NCBI GenBank assembly: GCA_947457395.1
Contig: CANGVA010000015.1
Coordinates: 1 to 54,093 of the forward strand
Source: Bacteroidota bacterium
GTDB taxonomy: Bacteria > Bacteroidota > Bacteroidia > UKL13-3
DNA length: 54,093 nucleotides
Reading direction: 5' to 3'
Under the pieces are notes generated by a model. The model saw nothing but the letters and a program-made list of their open reading frames with translations, did no database searches and was not told the origin of the DNA. Shown in pieces: positions 9,546 through 18,792 of the stretch. Both the position numbers and the translations under genes were made by a program. Each line of letters begins with the position of its first letter. Within the stretch, counting starts at the first letter, position 1.

Positions 9546-11504
9546 ATGACTAACCAAATGAATCCTGAATCTCTCAACCCGCCATTTGAACATACGGAGT
9601 TGAATGCTGCCGGAGAACCTTCGGCCAACAGTACAGCAATTGATGCGCAAGCTGCTATCAACACACCCTCATTTCCTGATGAAATACCTGTTTTGTTAAC
9701 TGATGAACATGCAGAAGACCATGAGCAGGCGGAAGATGAGAAAGAACTGGAAGGATTTGAGGAAGATGTAATTGATTATTCTTCCTTTACCAAGGAACAA
9801 CTTATTAAAGTTACAATAGAAGCAGTAAAGGAAAAGGAACTAAGTGAAGCAGCTTCTATTTTGAAAGCAGTAAAGCCGGCTCTTGATCAATTATTACAGG
9901 AAGAGTTTAATCAGGCTCTTCAAAAGTTTATTGAGGATGGAGGTTTAAAAGATGATTTTGAGTTTAAGGAGAAAGATAATGCACGTGAGACATTTAACAA
10001 GGCATTTAAGGAGTTAAGGCAGAAGCGTGCAGAAGAAAAGGCAAGACAGGAAAAAGAAAAGCTTGATAACCTGAATAAGAAGGAAGCCATTCTTGATCAG
10101 ATAAGGGTTCTTTCTGAGACGGAAGAAACAAAAGATAGCTTACGAAAAATAAAGGAACTGCAGGTTGAGTGGAAACAAATAAGAAACGTGCCAAAGAATG
10201 AACTCGACAGGCTATGGGAGTCTTATAAGCTTAATCTTGATAGATTTTATGACAGGTTATCTATTTTTAATGAGTTGAAGGAACTTGATCGCAGAAAGAA
10301 TCTGGATCAGAAAATTGACTTAACCAAGAAGGTAGCTGAACTAGCTCAGGAGGCCAGCACAAAAAAAGCACTGATTCTTTTGAAAAAATATCAGGAAGAT
10401 TGGCGCAATATTGGCCCTGTACCACCTGAATCAAATGAAGAAATATGGAGCCGCTTTAAGCAGGAATGTGATAAGATATATGAGATTGTTAAGGCTGTGA
10501 TGGAAGATAATCAGCGAAAGCGTGAAGATAATCTCGCAGCAAAGAAAGCTTTACTTGTAAAGGCACTTGAATTATCTAATATTAAAAGTGCACGGATTAA
10601 AGATTGGTTAACACATACGAATGTTGCCAATAGTTTAATGGATGACTGGAAAAAGATTGGAATGGTGCCACTTAAGTATCGTGAATCGATATGGGATCAG
10701 TTTCGTCAGGCACGTAATCAGTTTTTTAACAATAAAAATACTTTTTTCAAGCAGTTACATCATGATCGCAATGAAAATCTAAAGTTTAAGACAGATTTAA
10801 TAGAGAAGGCTGAACAATTGGCTGCTAATCCTTTGGATTGGAATAAGCAAACAGCAGAGTTGAAAAAGTTGCAGGAAGAATGGAAGAAATCAGGTCCTGT
10901 TCATGATAAAATATCTGATGCAGTTTGGAAGCGATTTCGATTGGCTTGTGATCTGTTTTTTGAAAAGAAAGCACAGCATTTTGCCAGTCAGATAGAAGAA
11001 CAAAAACAAAATCTTGAAACGAAGAAAAATTTGATTAGTAAGCTCGAAGGCTTGTTGCAAAAAGAAGATGGCGCTAATGTAATTAATGAATTGAAGCAAA
11101 TCCAGGATGCTTGGAATAGTGCAGGATTTGTGCCAATGGGAGAGAAGGAAGGTATTCAGAAGAAATACAGCGATTTGAATGATCAAGTATTTAATAAATT
11201 CAGACAAGCCAACAAAGAGTTAAAGGAGTTAAAAGACAAAGCCCATCTGGAGGCATTGTTTAATTCACCTAATGGTGCGCAGAAATTAAAGCGAGAGGAG
11301 CGAATTGTCATTGAAAGAATTAAAGGACTCAAGGGCGATATTGATACCTGGGAAAATAATATCGGTTTCTTCAGTAGGTCTAAAGGCTCCAATCCAATGA
11401 TTGAACAAGCTACTGAAAAAATAGCTATTACAAGAAGGCATATTGCTAATCTGGAAGAGAAACTCAAAGCCATCAGAGGCTTTTTAAAACAAGAGCAGCG
11501 TTAG
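9546..11504 (+). CDS. DUF349-repeat coiled-coil protein
   Basis: A protein of about 652 residues, counted from the ATG at 9546. The frame opens at a TTG 27 bases earlier, but that lies within a probable -7 promoter box; ATG 9558 is an alternative. After an acidic, low-complexity N-terminus of about 100 residues it has roughly five DUF349 repeats of about 70-75 residues. Each contains a W-x-x-I/S-G-x-V/P core, for example YQEDWRNIGPVPPE and LQEEWKKSGPVHDK. A helical coiled-coil tail ends the protein. It is highly charged, lacks a signal or membrane segment, and is probably cytoplasmic. The function of DUF349 proteins is unknown to me. The methyltransferase gene begins 3 bases after the stop. 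Confidence 0.86.
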   Translation: MTNQMNPESLNPPFEHTELNAAGEPSANSTAIDAQAAINTPSFPDEIPVLLTDEHAEDHEQAEDEKELEGFEEDVIDYSSFTKEQLIKVTIEAVKEKELSEAASILKAVKPALDQLLQEEFNQALQKFIEDGGLKDDFEFKEKDNARETFNKAFKELRQKRAEEKARQEKEKLDNLNKKEAILDQIRVLSETEETKDSLRKIKELQVEWKQIRNVPKNELDRLWESYKLNLDRFYDRLSIFNELKELDRRKNLDQKIDLTKKVAELAQEASTKKALILLKKYQEDWRNIGPVPPESNEEIWSRFKQECDKIYEIVKAVMEDNQRKREDNLAAKKALLVKALELSNIKSARIKDWLTHTNVANSLMDDWKKIGMVPLKYRESIWDQFRQARNQFFNNKNTFFKQLHHDRNENLKFKTDLIEKAEQLAANPLDWNKQTAELKKLQEEWKKSGPVHDKISDAVWKRFRLACDLFFEKKAQHFASQIEEQKQNLETKKNLISKLEGLLQKEDGANVINELKQIQDAWNSAGFVPMGEKEGIQKKYSDLNDQVFNKFRQANKELKELKDKAHLEALFNSPNGAQKLKREERIVIERIKGLKGDIDTWENNIGFFSRSKGSNPMIEQATEKIAITRRHIANLEEKLKAIRGFLKQEQR

Positions 11505-11507
11505 CAG

Positions 11508-12308
11508 ATGATTCCAGGTATTAATTTTACCTACTGCAGGCATTTTATCAGACATTATTTAAGTGCAACACGGATTGATGTGTTACACTCACCTTTTGTA
11601 TTTAACTTGTACAATTCCTGTATTAAAAGGCAACCTACAAATCATGCGTTTAATGATATTGAACTGCTTAGAAAGCGATTGAAGGCAGATTGTACAGTGC
11701 TTCTGCAGAAGGATTTTGGGGCAGGATCCTCACTCTTTTCAGCGAAAAAACGCAGTGTCAGAGAGCTTGTTTATTTACATGCCAAGCAAGCCAGGTTGCA
11801 ACAAATATTCTATTACCTAATCAGGAAATTTAAATACACCCGCATAGTTGAGTTGGGCACCTCCTTGGGTTTAACCACAGCTTATCTGTCAAAAGCTACA
11901 GGTGAAGCAGGTAGTGTTTTGAGTGTAGAGGGTGCAGATGAAATAGCAACTGCTGCACAAAACAATTTGAATCGCTTGGGCTTAACTAATGCGCGTATCT
12001 TAACAGGAACATTTGACAATATGCTTCCTCAGGCTTTAGCAGAGTTAGGTAAAGTTGATTTCGCCTACGTGGATGGTAATCATCAATACCAGCCTACACT
12101 TAATTATTTTCATCAGCTCTTGCCTTATCTGCACAATAATAGCATGCTGATTTTCGATGACATATACTGGAGTAAGGGGATGTTAAAAGCGTGGACTGAA
12201 ATTAAAAATCACCCTGATGTTACAGTAACTGTAGACTTATTTTATGTTGGATTGGTCTTTTTTAGAAGAGAGCAAGTAAAAGAGCACTTTCGCTTAAGGG
12301 TGTTTTAA
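11508..12308 (+). CDS. class I SAM-dependent methyltransferase
   Basis: A 266-residue protein with a Rossmann SAM-binding core like that of O-methyltransferase family 3. Motif I VELGTSLGLTTAYLS (about 112-126) is followed by an acidic SVEGADE, then FAYVDGNHQY (about 184-193) and MLIFDDIYWSKGM (about 209-221). The D-D and D-x-N-H residues resemble the metal and catechol-binding acids of O-methyltransferases. The N-terminal 90 residues (ISLRRP-like basic start, HSPFVFNLYNSCIK) are common in Bacteroidota homologues. The substrate cannot be predicted. It is co-transcribed with the DUF349 gene (3-base gap) and ends 31 bases from the convergent msrB. Confidence 0.83.
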   Translation: MIPGINFTYCRHFIRHYLSATRIDVLHSPFVFNLYNSCIKRQPTNHAFNDIELLRKRLKADCTVLLQKDFGAGSSLFSAKKRSVRELVYLHAKQARLQQIFYYLIRKFKYTRIVELGTSLGLTTAYLSKATGEAGSVLSVEGADEIATAAQNNLNRLGLTNARILTGTFDNMLPQALAELGKVDFAYVDGNHQYQPTLNYFHQLLPYLHNNSMLIFDDIYWSKGMLKAWTEIKNHPDVTVTVDLFYVGLVFFRREQVKEHFRLRVF

Positions 12309-12339
12309 AGTGGTCATACTGTGTGCAGACTCATTTCTT

Positions 12340-12888
12340 TTATTTTGTTGCAGAGCTGTCTTGCTTTTTAAATTCAAGTGAGAGGGAGTTTACGCAATAA
12401 CGTAAGCCCGTTTTATCAGCAGGTCCGTCATTGAATACATGGCCGAGGTGCCCACCACATTTGGCGCACATTATTTCAACTCTTGTCATGTCGTGGCTGT
12501 AATCCATTTTTTCAGTTACTTTGGTTTTGTCCAAGGCTTCATAAAAACTTGGCCATCCACAACCGGCATCAAATTTTGTATTTGACAGAAAAAGCTCATT
12601 TCCGCATGCCGCGCAATTATAAACACCCGGTTCCCAGTGGTTTTCAAATTTACCTGTAAATGGTCTTTCTGTTCCTTTTTCTCTGATAACAAAATACTGG
12701 TCAGGGGTTAGTTGTTGCTTCCACTCCTCTTCGGTTTTGCTTATTTCAAAACTGGCCATTTTTTCTTTATTGTTTAATGAGTTTGATATACCGGATGTTT
12801 CCATCGGCTGTTTGGATCTGCAGGCAGTAATAGCCACCAGGCAAAGAATGCAGCTGATTAAAGTATATTTGATTATTGACTTGTTCAT
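12340..12888 (-). CDS. msrB: peptide-methionine (R)-S-oxide reductase, predicted lipoprotein
   Basis: MsrB reduces methionine-R-sulfoxide in proteins. From ATG 12888 it has 182 residues: a lipoprotein signal peptide MNKSIIKYTLISCILCLVAITAC with lipobox ITAC, a short linker, then the MsrB domain. The domain has TEEEWKQQLTPDQYFVIREKGTERPFTG, the two zinc pairs CAACGNELF and CAKCGGHLGHVF, GWPSFYEAL, and the catalytic Cys in RYCVNSLSLEF. The product should sit in the periplasm or outer membrane and repair oxidised envelope proteins. The first about 40 codons overlap the 3' end of the upstream nuclease gene in another frame. An internal ATG at 12759 (MASFEISK) would give a cytoplasmic form without overlap, and the frame also extends to ATG 12918. 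Confidence 0.9.
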   Translation of the reverse strand: MNKSIIKYTLISCILCLVAITACRSKQPMETSGISNSLNNKEKMASFEISKTEEEWKQQLTPDQYFVIREKGTERPFTGKFENHWEPGVYNCAACGNELFLSNTKFDAGCGWPSFYEALDKTKVTEKMDYSHDMTRVEIMCAKCGGHLGHVFNDGPADKTGLRYCVNSLSLEFKKQDSSATK

Positions 12889-14854
12889 ACGGTAGTTGCT
12901 TATCAATGGTTTTACCATTTACATCCTTTAAATTAAACACTGGTGCGGGGAGTTTGTTTTCAGAAGTTAGGGTGAAAGTCTGGCTAAACGGATTAGGAGA
13001 TACAACTATTTGCTCATTGGAAATGAAATTACTCAATACCATAACATCTGAGTAGCTGTAAAGTCCATCTCTGTCAGTTTGTTTAATCCTGTAATAAATA
13101 TTCGGCAGCTCAAGTACACCGTTATCCGGATCATCAATTACTGAATAGGCATTTTTCATGTTGGAATTGCCTTTGCCTGCAACGTTTGCTATCGCAATAA
13201 ATGGGCTACCATCTGTGCTGCGCTCTATGGTGAAGAAGTCATTGTTCTGCTCAGACACAGTAGACCAACTAATTTTAATTAGCTTGGGAGTTGTTTTTTC
13301 TGCATTTACATACAACCAGCTTACCGGTAAAGTGGTAAAGTTATTAGTTAATGCACCGTTAACGCGGTATTTGCTGGTTTGATACCAGCCGTTATATTCA
13401 TATACGCTTACATTATAAGATGTACCCATGGTTAAACCAGTTACGGTAACTGTGCTGCTGCTGCCATTATATACCACAAAATTGTTGCTACCTAAATTGC
13501 TTCCGTTTCCATAAACAGTGCTTGCAATATATCTTACCGAATCAGCGGGTATAGTTGTTGTTGAGGTAATGGGTCTCATTACAACAATCCGATTACTCCC
13601 ATTTCCACTTGCCCAGCTTATCCTAACAGTAGTATTTGTTTGATTACTAATGGAAAGGTTACTTGCATTTACGGTTGGCGTATTTGGCAAGGGTCCGCCC
13701 CATATTTTTCTTACAAATTGCGGACTATCAATAAATGGATTACGGTTGTCCTGAATTGCATAAATGGCATTGTTCCGTTTGATTTCTTTATCGCTAACCG
13801 GATCTGAATTATGCCAGCCGATTAGTATGTTTAAGAACCATGGTTCAAATACTGTTGCAGTATTATTAGCCAGCAAGATAGCATCGGATTCCGGGGTGTT
13901 TGCACTCCAGCTGCCTATTACATTCTCATATCGGGTTGCTAAATAAAAATATGCACGTGCTACATCACCTTTATATTCATCAACCGGTTCAAATACATCG
14001 CCTGTGTAGGTTCCACTTGTATTGATTCCACGTTTGCTACCATTTAAGGAGGTCCAGTTTGGTGAAGCCACTATTCCATAGGGTAGGTCACCTCTCTGCG
14101 CATTCACTCTTTTATCTGTTGCAAATATGTGATGTATATCTGAAACCATTGGTGAGGCATTGGCAAAGTAGCTTTGCGGAAATGAATGCTCACGGTTGTA
14201 TTTCTGGCCTTCACTCGTGCCACCTGTGCCATTGTCCTGATCAGTGCCAAGAGCAAACTCGTAAGGGGAAACGGTATCAAAGCGGGTGGAGTAAATGTCC
14301 CAAACTTTTCCATTGGGTTGCACATCGGTGGTATAAAATGCATTCCACACTCCGGGTGTATAACTTTGCACGGTATGCCCGCTTATTTTGCTGTGTAGCG
14401 CTGTTTTTAAAGCTGTAGCACTTCCTGTTGCTGTGCTGTAATAGTTGGCAGGAGCAGTGGGAATACCCCAGTTTATACCTGTTCCGGTTACTGAAATATT
14501 TTGAGTAGCAGATGCGCTGCTGGCAAATGAAACAAGTCCGTTCTGTAATCCTACTACTGATGGGCTGAATCTGATATATATTGTTGTTGGGTTAATATTT
14601 CCTCCAGTTGCTGTAAGTGTTAATGATGAGGTATAGCCTTGCCTATATTGCAATGAAATTTCAAATCCGCTAGGTACTTGTATTTGTAAATTAGCCGAAA
14701 GTGAATTTGCACTGATGCTGATTCGTTGTGAAACAGAGGAATGGAAAATATAAACATTGCCAAACGATGGTAGCGTGGTGCTCCCTATATTAATGGTACC
14801 TGCTGCGGTGATTTGTGAAATGAGCAGTAGCACGCAAAAAATGTAATTTCGCAT
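12767..14854 (-). CDS. secreted endonuclease I-family protein with T9SS sorting domain
   Basis: About 695 residues from ATG 14854, which begins a clean signal peptide (MRNYIFCVLLLISQITAA); the frame reaches ATG 14890. An N-terminal Ig-like beta domain of about 115 residues comes first. The endonuclease I (His-Me finger) domain follows, with YNREHSFPQSYF, SDIHHIFATDKRVN and RGDLPYG. Next come a fibronectin-III-like segment, a second beta domain, and a C-terminal T9SS type A domain (SPNPFSQTFTL to NIRYIKLIKQ). It is probably an extracellular nonspecific nuclease for DNA or RNA scavenging or biofilm turnover. Its last 122 bases also encode the signal peptide of msrB in another frame. It follows the COG2509 gene closely. 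Confidence 0.88.
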   Translation of the reverse strand: MRNYIFCVLLLISQITAAGTINIGSTTLPSFGNVYIFHSSVSQRISISANSLSANLQIQVPSGFEISLQYRQGYTSSLTLTATGGNINPTTIYIRFSPSVVGLQNGLVSFASSASATQNISVTGTGINWGIPTAPANYYSTATGSATALKTALHSKISGHTVQSYTPGVWNAFYTTDVQPNGKVWDIYSTRFDTVSPYEFALGTDQDNGTGGTSEGQKYNREHSFPQSYFANASPMVSDIHHIFATDKRVNAQRGDLPYGIVASPNWTSLNGSKRGINTSGTYTGDVFEPVDEYKGDVARAYFYLATRYENVIGSWSANTPESDAILLANNTATVFEPWFLNILIGWHNSDPVSDKEIKRNNAIYAIQDNRNPFIDSPQFVRKIWGGPLPNTPTVNASNLSISNQTNTTVRISWASGNGSNRIVVMRPITSTTTIPADSVRYIASTVYGNGSNLGSNNFVVYNGSSSTVTVTGLTMGTSYNVSVYEYNGWYQTSKYRVNGALTNNFTTLPVSWLYVNAEKTTPKLIKISWSTVSEQNNDFFTIERSTDGSPFIAIANVAGKGNSNMKNAYSVIDDPDNGVLELPNIYYRIKQTDRDGLYSYSDVMVLSNFISNEQIVVSPNPFSQTFTLTSENKLPAPVFNLKDVNGKTIDKQLPYEQVNNQIYFNQLHSLPGGYYCLQIQTADGNIRYIKLIKQ

Positions 14855-14890
14855 GAAACAAATGTAGGATTTCACTTTCATCAATGTCAT

Positions 14891-16441
14891 TTATTTCTTA
14901 TTTAATTGTTCGGCAACTTTTTCTGCACACCGTTCTCCATCTATGGCAGCACTAACTATCCCGCCTGCATATCCTGCACCTTCAGCACAGGGGTACAGTC
15001 CTTTGATTTGAACATGCTCTAAAGTTTCTTTATCGCGTGGTATGCGCACAGGTGATGAGGTGCGGCTTTCGGTAGCAACCATTACTGCATCATTGCTTAA
15101 ATAACCTTTTAGTTTTTTTCCAAAAGTTTGTAATGCATCCCGAAGAGAAGCACTTACAAATTCCGGTAAAATTTCATATAAATCATGGCTTTGAATACCG
15201 GGTAAATAAGAGCAATCAGGCAATGCTGCCGACTCTTTTTTATTTACAAAATCAAGTACACGTTGCGCAGGTGCCTGCAATGATTTTGTTTTTGCAAAAG
15301 CAGTTTTTTCTACATGCGATTGAAAGTATAATCCCGCCAGGTTACCATGTTTTTCAAACGGTTTAAAGTCCTTTAATTCAACAGAAACAACTAGTCCGGA
15401 GTTTGCAAATTCATTGTTTCGTTTGCTGGGACTCCAGCCGTTTACCACAATTTCCTCTGCTGCAGTGGCTGCAGGGGCAATGATACCACCCGGGCACATA
15501 CAGAATGAAAATACACCTCTACCCAATGATTGATTAACAATGGAGTATGCGGCCGGTGGTAAAAACTCGCCACGTGTATTACACTTATATTGCATTTGAT
15601 CAATCAGTTCTTGCGGATGTTCTATACGCACTCCCAATGCAAAAGGTTTTGCCTCTATTGTTATATTTTTTCTATTCAGTAATTCATACACATCTCTTGC
15701 ACTGTGTCCGGTTGCGAGAATTAATTGGGAGCAGCTGAATTTATTTTCACCATTAATCGTTACTCCTGCAATCTCATTTCCATTTAATAAAATATCAGTT
15801 AGCTTGCTATTAAAATGAATCTCCCCACCGCATTTCAAGATAGTTTCACGAATTCGAGTAATAATTCCCGGAAGCTTATTGGTGCCAATATGCGGATGTG
15901 CTTCGTACAAAATATGAGGTTCTGCACCATGAACTACCAGTAGCTTGAGTATGCGGTTTACATCTCCACGTTTGGTTGAGCGGGTATATAATTTACCGTC
16001 ACTGTATGTACCGGCACCTCCTTCGCCAAAGCAATAGTTCGATTCCGGATTAACAGTATTATGACGGGTAATAAGTGCAAGATCCCTGCGTCTTTCTCTA
16101 ACATCCTTTCCTCTTTCAAAAATGATGGGTTTAATGCCTTGTTCAATGAGTTTCAATGCTGCAAATAATCCGGCCGGACCTGCGCCAATGATTACTGCAT
16201 GCTTTGCTTTACTTACATCTATAAAATTAAAATGAAACGATTCTTCGGATGGTTTTTCATCAACATAAATCTCCAGTTGAAGGTTGTAGCGTATAGGTTT
16301 ACGCCTAGCATCAAGCGATTTTTTGAGGATGCGAACACCGGTTAAATCAGCTATGCCCAGCTGCCTGGCTGTATACAGTTTTGTTAGATCTGGTGTAGCA
16401 CACTGCTCAGGTAGCAGGCTTATTTCAATGGTTTTATGCAT
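14891..16441 (-). CDS. FAD-dependent dehydrogenase-like protein (COG2509)
   Basis: A 516-residue flavoprotein of the uncharacterised NAD(P)/FAD-dependent COG2509 family. An N-terminal basic domain of about 80 residues (LTGVRILKKSLDARRKPIRYNLQLEIYV) precedes the FAD-binding loop AVIIGAGPAGLFAALKLIEQG (about 84-104) with its acidic end IIFERG. NYCFGEGGAGTYSDGKLYTRS and ILATGHSARDVYELL follow. The C-terminal FAD contact is GLYPCAEGAGYAGGIVSAAIDGERCAE. The substrate is unknown; the protein should be cytoplasmic. It heads the minus-strand unit that also holds the nuclease and msrB, a redox association with MsrB that may be chance. Confidence 0.87.
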   Translation of the reverse strand: MHKTIEISLLPEQCATPDLTKLYTARQLGIADLTGVRILKKSLDARRKPIRYNLQLEIYVDEKPSEESFHFNFIDVSKAKHAVIIGAGPAGLFAALKLIEQGIKPIIFERGKDVRERRRDLALITRHNTVNPESNYCFGEGGAGTYSDGKLYTRSTKRGDVNRILKLLVVHGAEPHILYEAHPHIGTNKLPGIITRIRETILKCGGEIHFNSKLTDILLNGNEIAGVTINGENKFSCSQLILATGHSARDVYELLNRKNITIEAKPFALGVRIEHPQELIDQMQYKCNTRGEFLPPAAYSIVNQSLGRGVFSFCMCPGGIIAPAATAAEEIVVNGWSPSKRNNEFANSGLVVSVELKDFKPFEKHGNLAGLYFQSHVEKTAFAKTKSLQAPAQRVLDFVNKKESAALPDCSYLPGIQSHDLYEILPEFVSASLRDALQTFGKKLKGYLSNDAVMVATESRTSSPVRIPRDKETLEHVQIKGLYPCAEGAGYAGGIVSAAIDGERCAEKVAEQLNKK

Positions 16442-16503
16442 ATTGTTAGGTAGTTATCCTAAAAATGTGGGTAACAAAAGTCTTAAAAATTTGTGTCATT
16501 TTT

Positions 16504-16511
16504 TACATTTG
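16504..16511 (+). promoter_or_regulatory. -7 box for the transketolase operon
   Basis: TACATTTG matches TAnnTTTG and lies 34 bases before the ATG at 16546, in the gap between divergent genes. A TTG at the usual -33 distance is lacking. Confidence 0.3.
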
Positions 16512-16545
16512 GCCATTCTTTATCTTATATTAATACCATTTCACT

Positions 16546-17394
16546 ATGTCTGATATCAATCAATTAAATCAGCTTTCTACCCAAATCCGCAGAGATATTT
16601 TAAGAATGGTTCACGGTTGTAAGTCTGGTCATCCGGGCGGTTCCCTGGGTTGCGCAGATTTTTTTACAGCCCTGTTCTTCCATGTAATGGATCATAAGCC
16701 TGCATTCCATATGGATGCCAAAGGAGAGGATTTATTTTTCCTTTCAAACGGGCATATTTCACCTGTTTACTACAGTACGCTTGCAAGGGCAGGTTACTTT
16801 CCCGTTGAAGAATTGAGGACATTCAGGCGAATCAATTCCCGTTTGCAAGGTCATCCTGCTACACATGAGCACCTACCAGGTATACGTATTGCTTCCGGTT
16901 CCTTGGGTCAGGGCTTATCTGTTGCTGTAGGTGCTGCTTTAAGTAAAAAGCTGAATAAGGATGCCAAAATGGTTTATGCATTAATGGGTGATGGCGAGAT
17001 ACAGGAGGGACAGTGCTGGGAAGCATTTATGTTCGCAGCACATCATAAAGTAGATAACCTAATTGTAACCATTGACAGCAACGGTCAGCAAATAGATGGC
17101 TCAACTGCCGAGGTAGCAGGCATTGGTGCAGCAGATATTGAAGCCAAGGTAAAAGCATTTGGCTGGGAGATACTGCATATGAACGGGCACGATATGCAGC
17201 AAATTATTGATACCATGAACAAAGCCAAATCCCTTGCAGGGAAAGGTAAGCCCATTTTTATTTTAATGAAAACAGAAATGGGCTATCCGGTAGATTTTAT
17301 GATGGGCTCACACAAATGGCATGGTGTTGCACCTAATGATGCGGAATTAGAAAAGGCATTGGCCCAGTTACCACAAACACTTGGCGATTATTAA
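16546..17394 (+). CDS. transketolase, N-terminal (TPP-binding) subunit
   Basis: A 282-residue protein equal to the first half of transketolase. It carries the thiamine-diphosphate and metal site GDGEIQEGQCWEAFMFAAHHKVDNLIVTIDSNGQQIDG (about 146-182), the early SGHPGGSLGCADFF, and GHISPVYY. With the C-terminal subunit at 18793 it should form a complete enzyme of the non-oxidative pentose phosphate pathway. The symbol tktA is left out because split transketolases are named variably. The two halves are separated by a VWA gene, which is unusual; split halves normally adjoin. The next gene begins 2 bases after the stop. Confidence 0.92.
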   Translation: MSDINQLNQLSTQIRRDILRMVHGCKSGHPGGSLGCADFFTALFFHVMDHKPAFHMDAKGEDLFFLSNGHISPVYYSTLARAGYFPVEELRTFRRINSRLQGHPATHEHLPGIRIASGSLGQGLSVAVGAALSKKLNKDAKMVYALMGDGEIQEGQCWEAFMFAAHHKVDNLIVTIDSNGQQIDGSTAEVAGIGAADIEAKVKAFGWEILHMNGHDMQQIIDTMNKAKSLAGKGKPIFILMKTEMGYPVDFMMGSHKWHGVAPNDAELEKALAQLPQTLGDY

Positions 17395-17396
17395 TC

Positions 17397-18782
17397 TTGA
17401 ATCTTAAGTATACATATCGCATTGTTCTGATGATGATGTTGTTGCTTGTTTTAGGTAGCAACATAAGCGTGCATGCTCAGGATAAAGTAAAAACCCGTAT
17501 CCTCTTTCTGTTTGATGCATCAGGCAGTATGTATGCGGTGATGGATAAAGACAACCGAATTACTGTTGCCCGGAGGATTTTGAATAAACTGATGGATAGC
17601 CTGCAAAATGCCAAAGGGGTTGAGGTTGCACTACGTGTGTATGGCCATACCAGTCCGCCATCTAGACGCGATTGCAAAGATACCCGGCTTGAAGTGCCTT
17701 TTAAACCCAATAACCACAAAGCAATAAAAGATAAGGTTAATGGAATAAATCCCAAAGGAACCACCCTGATTGCTTATTCTTTGCAACAATGTGCCAGTGA
17801 TTTCCCTAAAGAACCCGGAGTAAGAAACGTTGTGGTTCTGATAACCGATGGTATTGAAGAATGTCAGGGTGATCCCTGTGCTGTTTCTGAAGCATTGCAA
17901 AGCAGCGGTGTTATTCTTCGTCCGTTTATTATTGGTTTGGGAGGCAATGATGATTTCAGAAAAGCATTTGAATGTGTGGGTAGATATTATAATGCGGCTA
18001 CCGAGGCTGATTTTGATCTGGTGTTGAATGTGGTCATCAGTCAGGCTGTAAATAATACCACTGCTCAGGTAAACCTTTTAGATGTATATAGCAAGCCAAC
18101 AGAGTCAAACGTGAATATGACCTTCTATGATATGCATTCCGGCCAAATGGTTTATAACTTCATACATACAATGAATGAAAAAGGAGTGCCTGATACATTG
18201 TTGTTAGACCCAATCTATAAATACCGCATGGTTGTAAATACTTTGCCACAGGTAGAAAAGACCAATATTGAGATTACACCAGGTAAACATACTATTATTG
18301 GTGTGGATGCTCCGCAAGGCTCACTTATGCTTAAAACGCAGGGGTTAACCAATTATGATAGGCTGCACTTTATTGTACGCAAACAGAATGATCCCAAGAC
18401 GCTGCATATACAAGATGCAAATACCCCCGAGAAATACCTGGTAGGTAAATATGATATTGAAATTTTATCGCTACCACGCATTCATCAAAAAGGGGTTGAA
18501 GTAAAGCAAAGCTATACCACTACCATTGAGATTCCGCAACCCGGGAGGCTTACCGTAATGGCCGTAACCCAAAATTATTATGCCGATATTTATCAAATGA
18601 ACCGCAATGAGTTGGTTTGGGTATATAAAATTCCAACCGAGTTGCGCATGCAAAATATTTTGATGCAACCGGGTAAATATAAAATCATCTATCGTGCAAA
18701 GAATGCTTATCGATCAGGTCAGACTTTTGAGCGCGAATTTGAAATCAAATCAGGTGCTACAACTAATTTTAACTTGAATTAA
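17397..18782 (+). CDS. secreted von Willebrand factor A domain protein
   Basis: A 461-residue protein with a signal peptide cut near SVHAQ (28). A VWA domain follows, starting at residue 34 with the MIDAS motif DASGSM (40-45) and continuing with VVLITDGIEECQGDPC (about 142-157). The remaining about 240 residues look like repeated beta domains (ITPGKHTIIGVDAPQGSL, MQPGKYKIIYRAKNAYRSG) without enzymatic motifs. VWA domains bind protein partners through a metal ion, so an adhesion or envelope-assembly role is possible. The TTG at 17397 is preferred, 2 bases after the transketolase N stop, because it supplies the basic n-region (NLKYTYR) of the signal peptide. ATG codons at 17430-17438 would remove it. 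Confidence 0.83.
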   Translation: MNLKYTYRIVLMMMLLLVLGSNISVHAQDKVKTRILFLFDASGSMYAVMDKDNRITVARRILNKLMDSLQNAKGVEVALRVYGHTSPPSRRDCKDTRLEVPFKPNNHKAIKDKVNGINPKGTTLIAYSLQQCASDFPKEPGVRNVVVLITDGIEECQGDPCAVSEALQSSGVILRPFIIGLGGNDDFRKAFECVGRYYNAATEADFDLVLNVVISQAVNNTTAQVNLLDVYSKPTESNVNMTFYDMHSGQMVYNFIHTMNEKGVPDTLLLDPIYKYRMVVNTLPQVEKTNIEITPGKHTIIGVDAPQGSLMLKTQGLTNYDRLHFIVRKQNDPKTLHIQDANTPEKYLVGKYDIEILSLPRIHQKGVEVKQSYTTTIEIPQPGRLTVMAVTQNYYADIYQMNRNELVWVYKIPTELRMQNILMQPGKYKIIYRAKNAYRSGQTFEREFEIKSGATTNFNLN

Positions 18783-18792
18783 TTACAGTTAC

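Noticed and set aside
14059-14418. 119-codon plus-strand frame opposite the endonuclease gene
   Set aside because: Cys/His-rich nonsense on the opposite strand of a well-supported gene, with no start signals.
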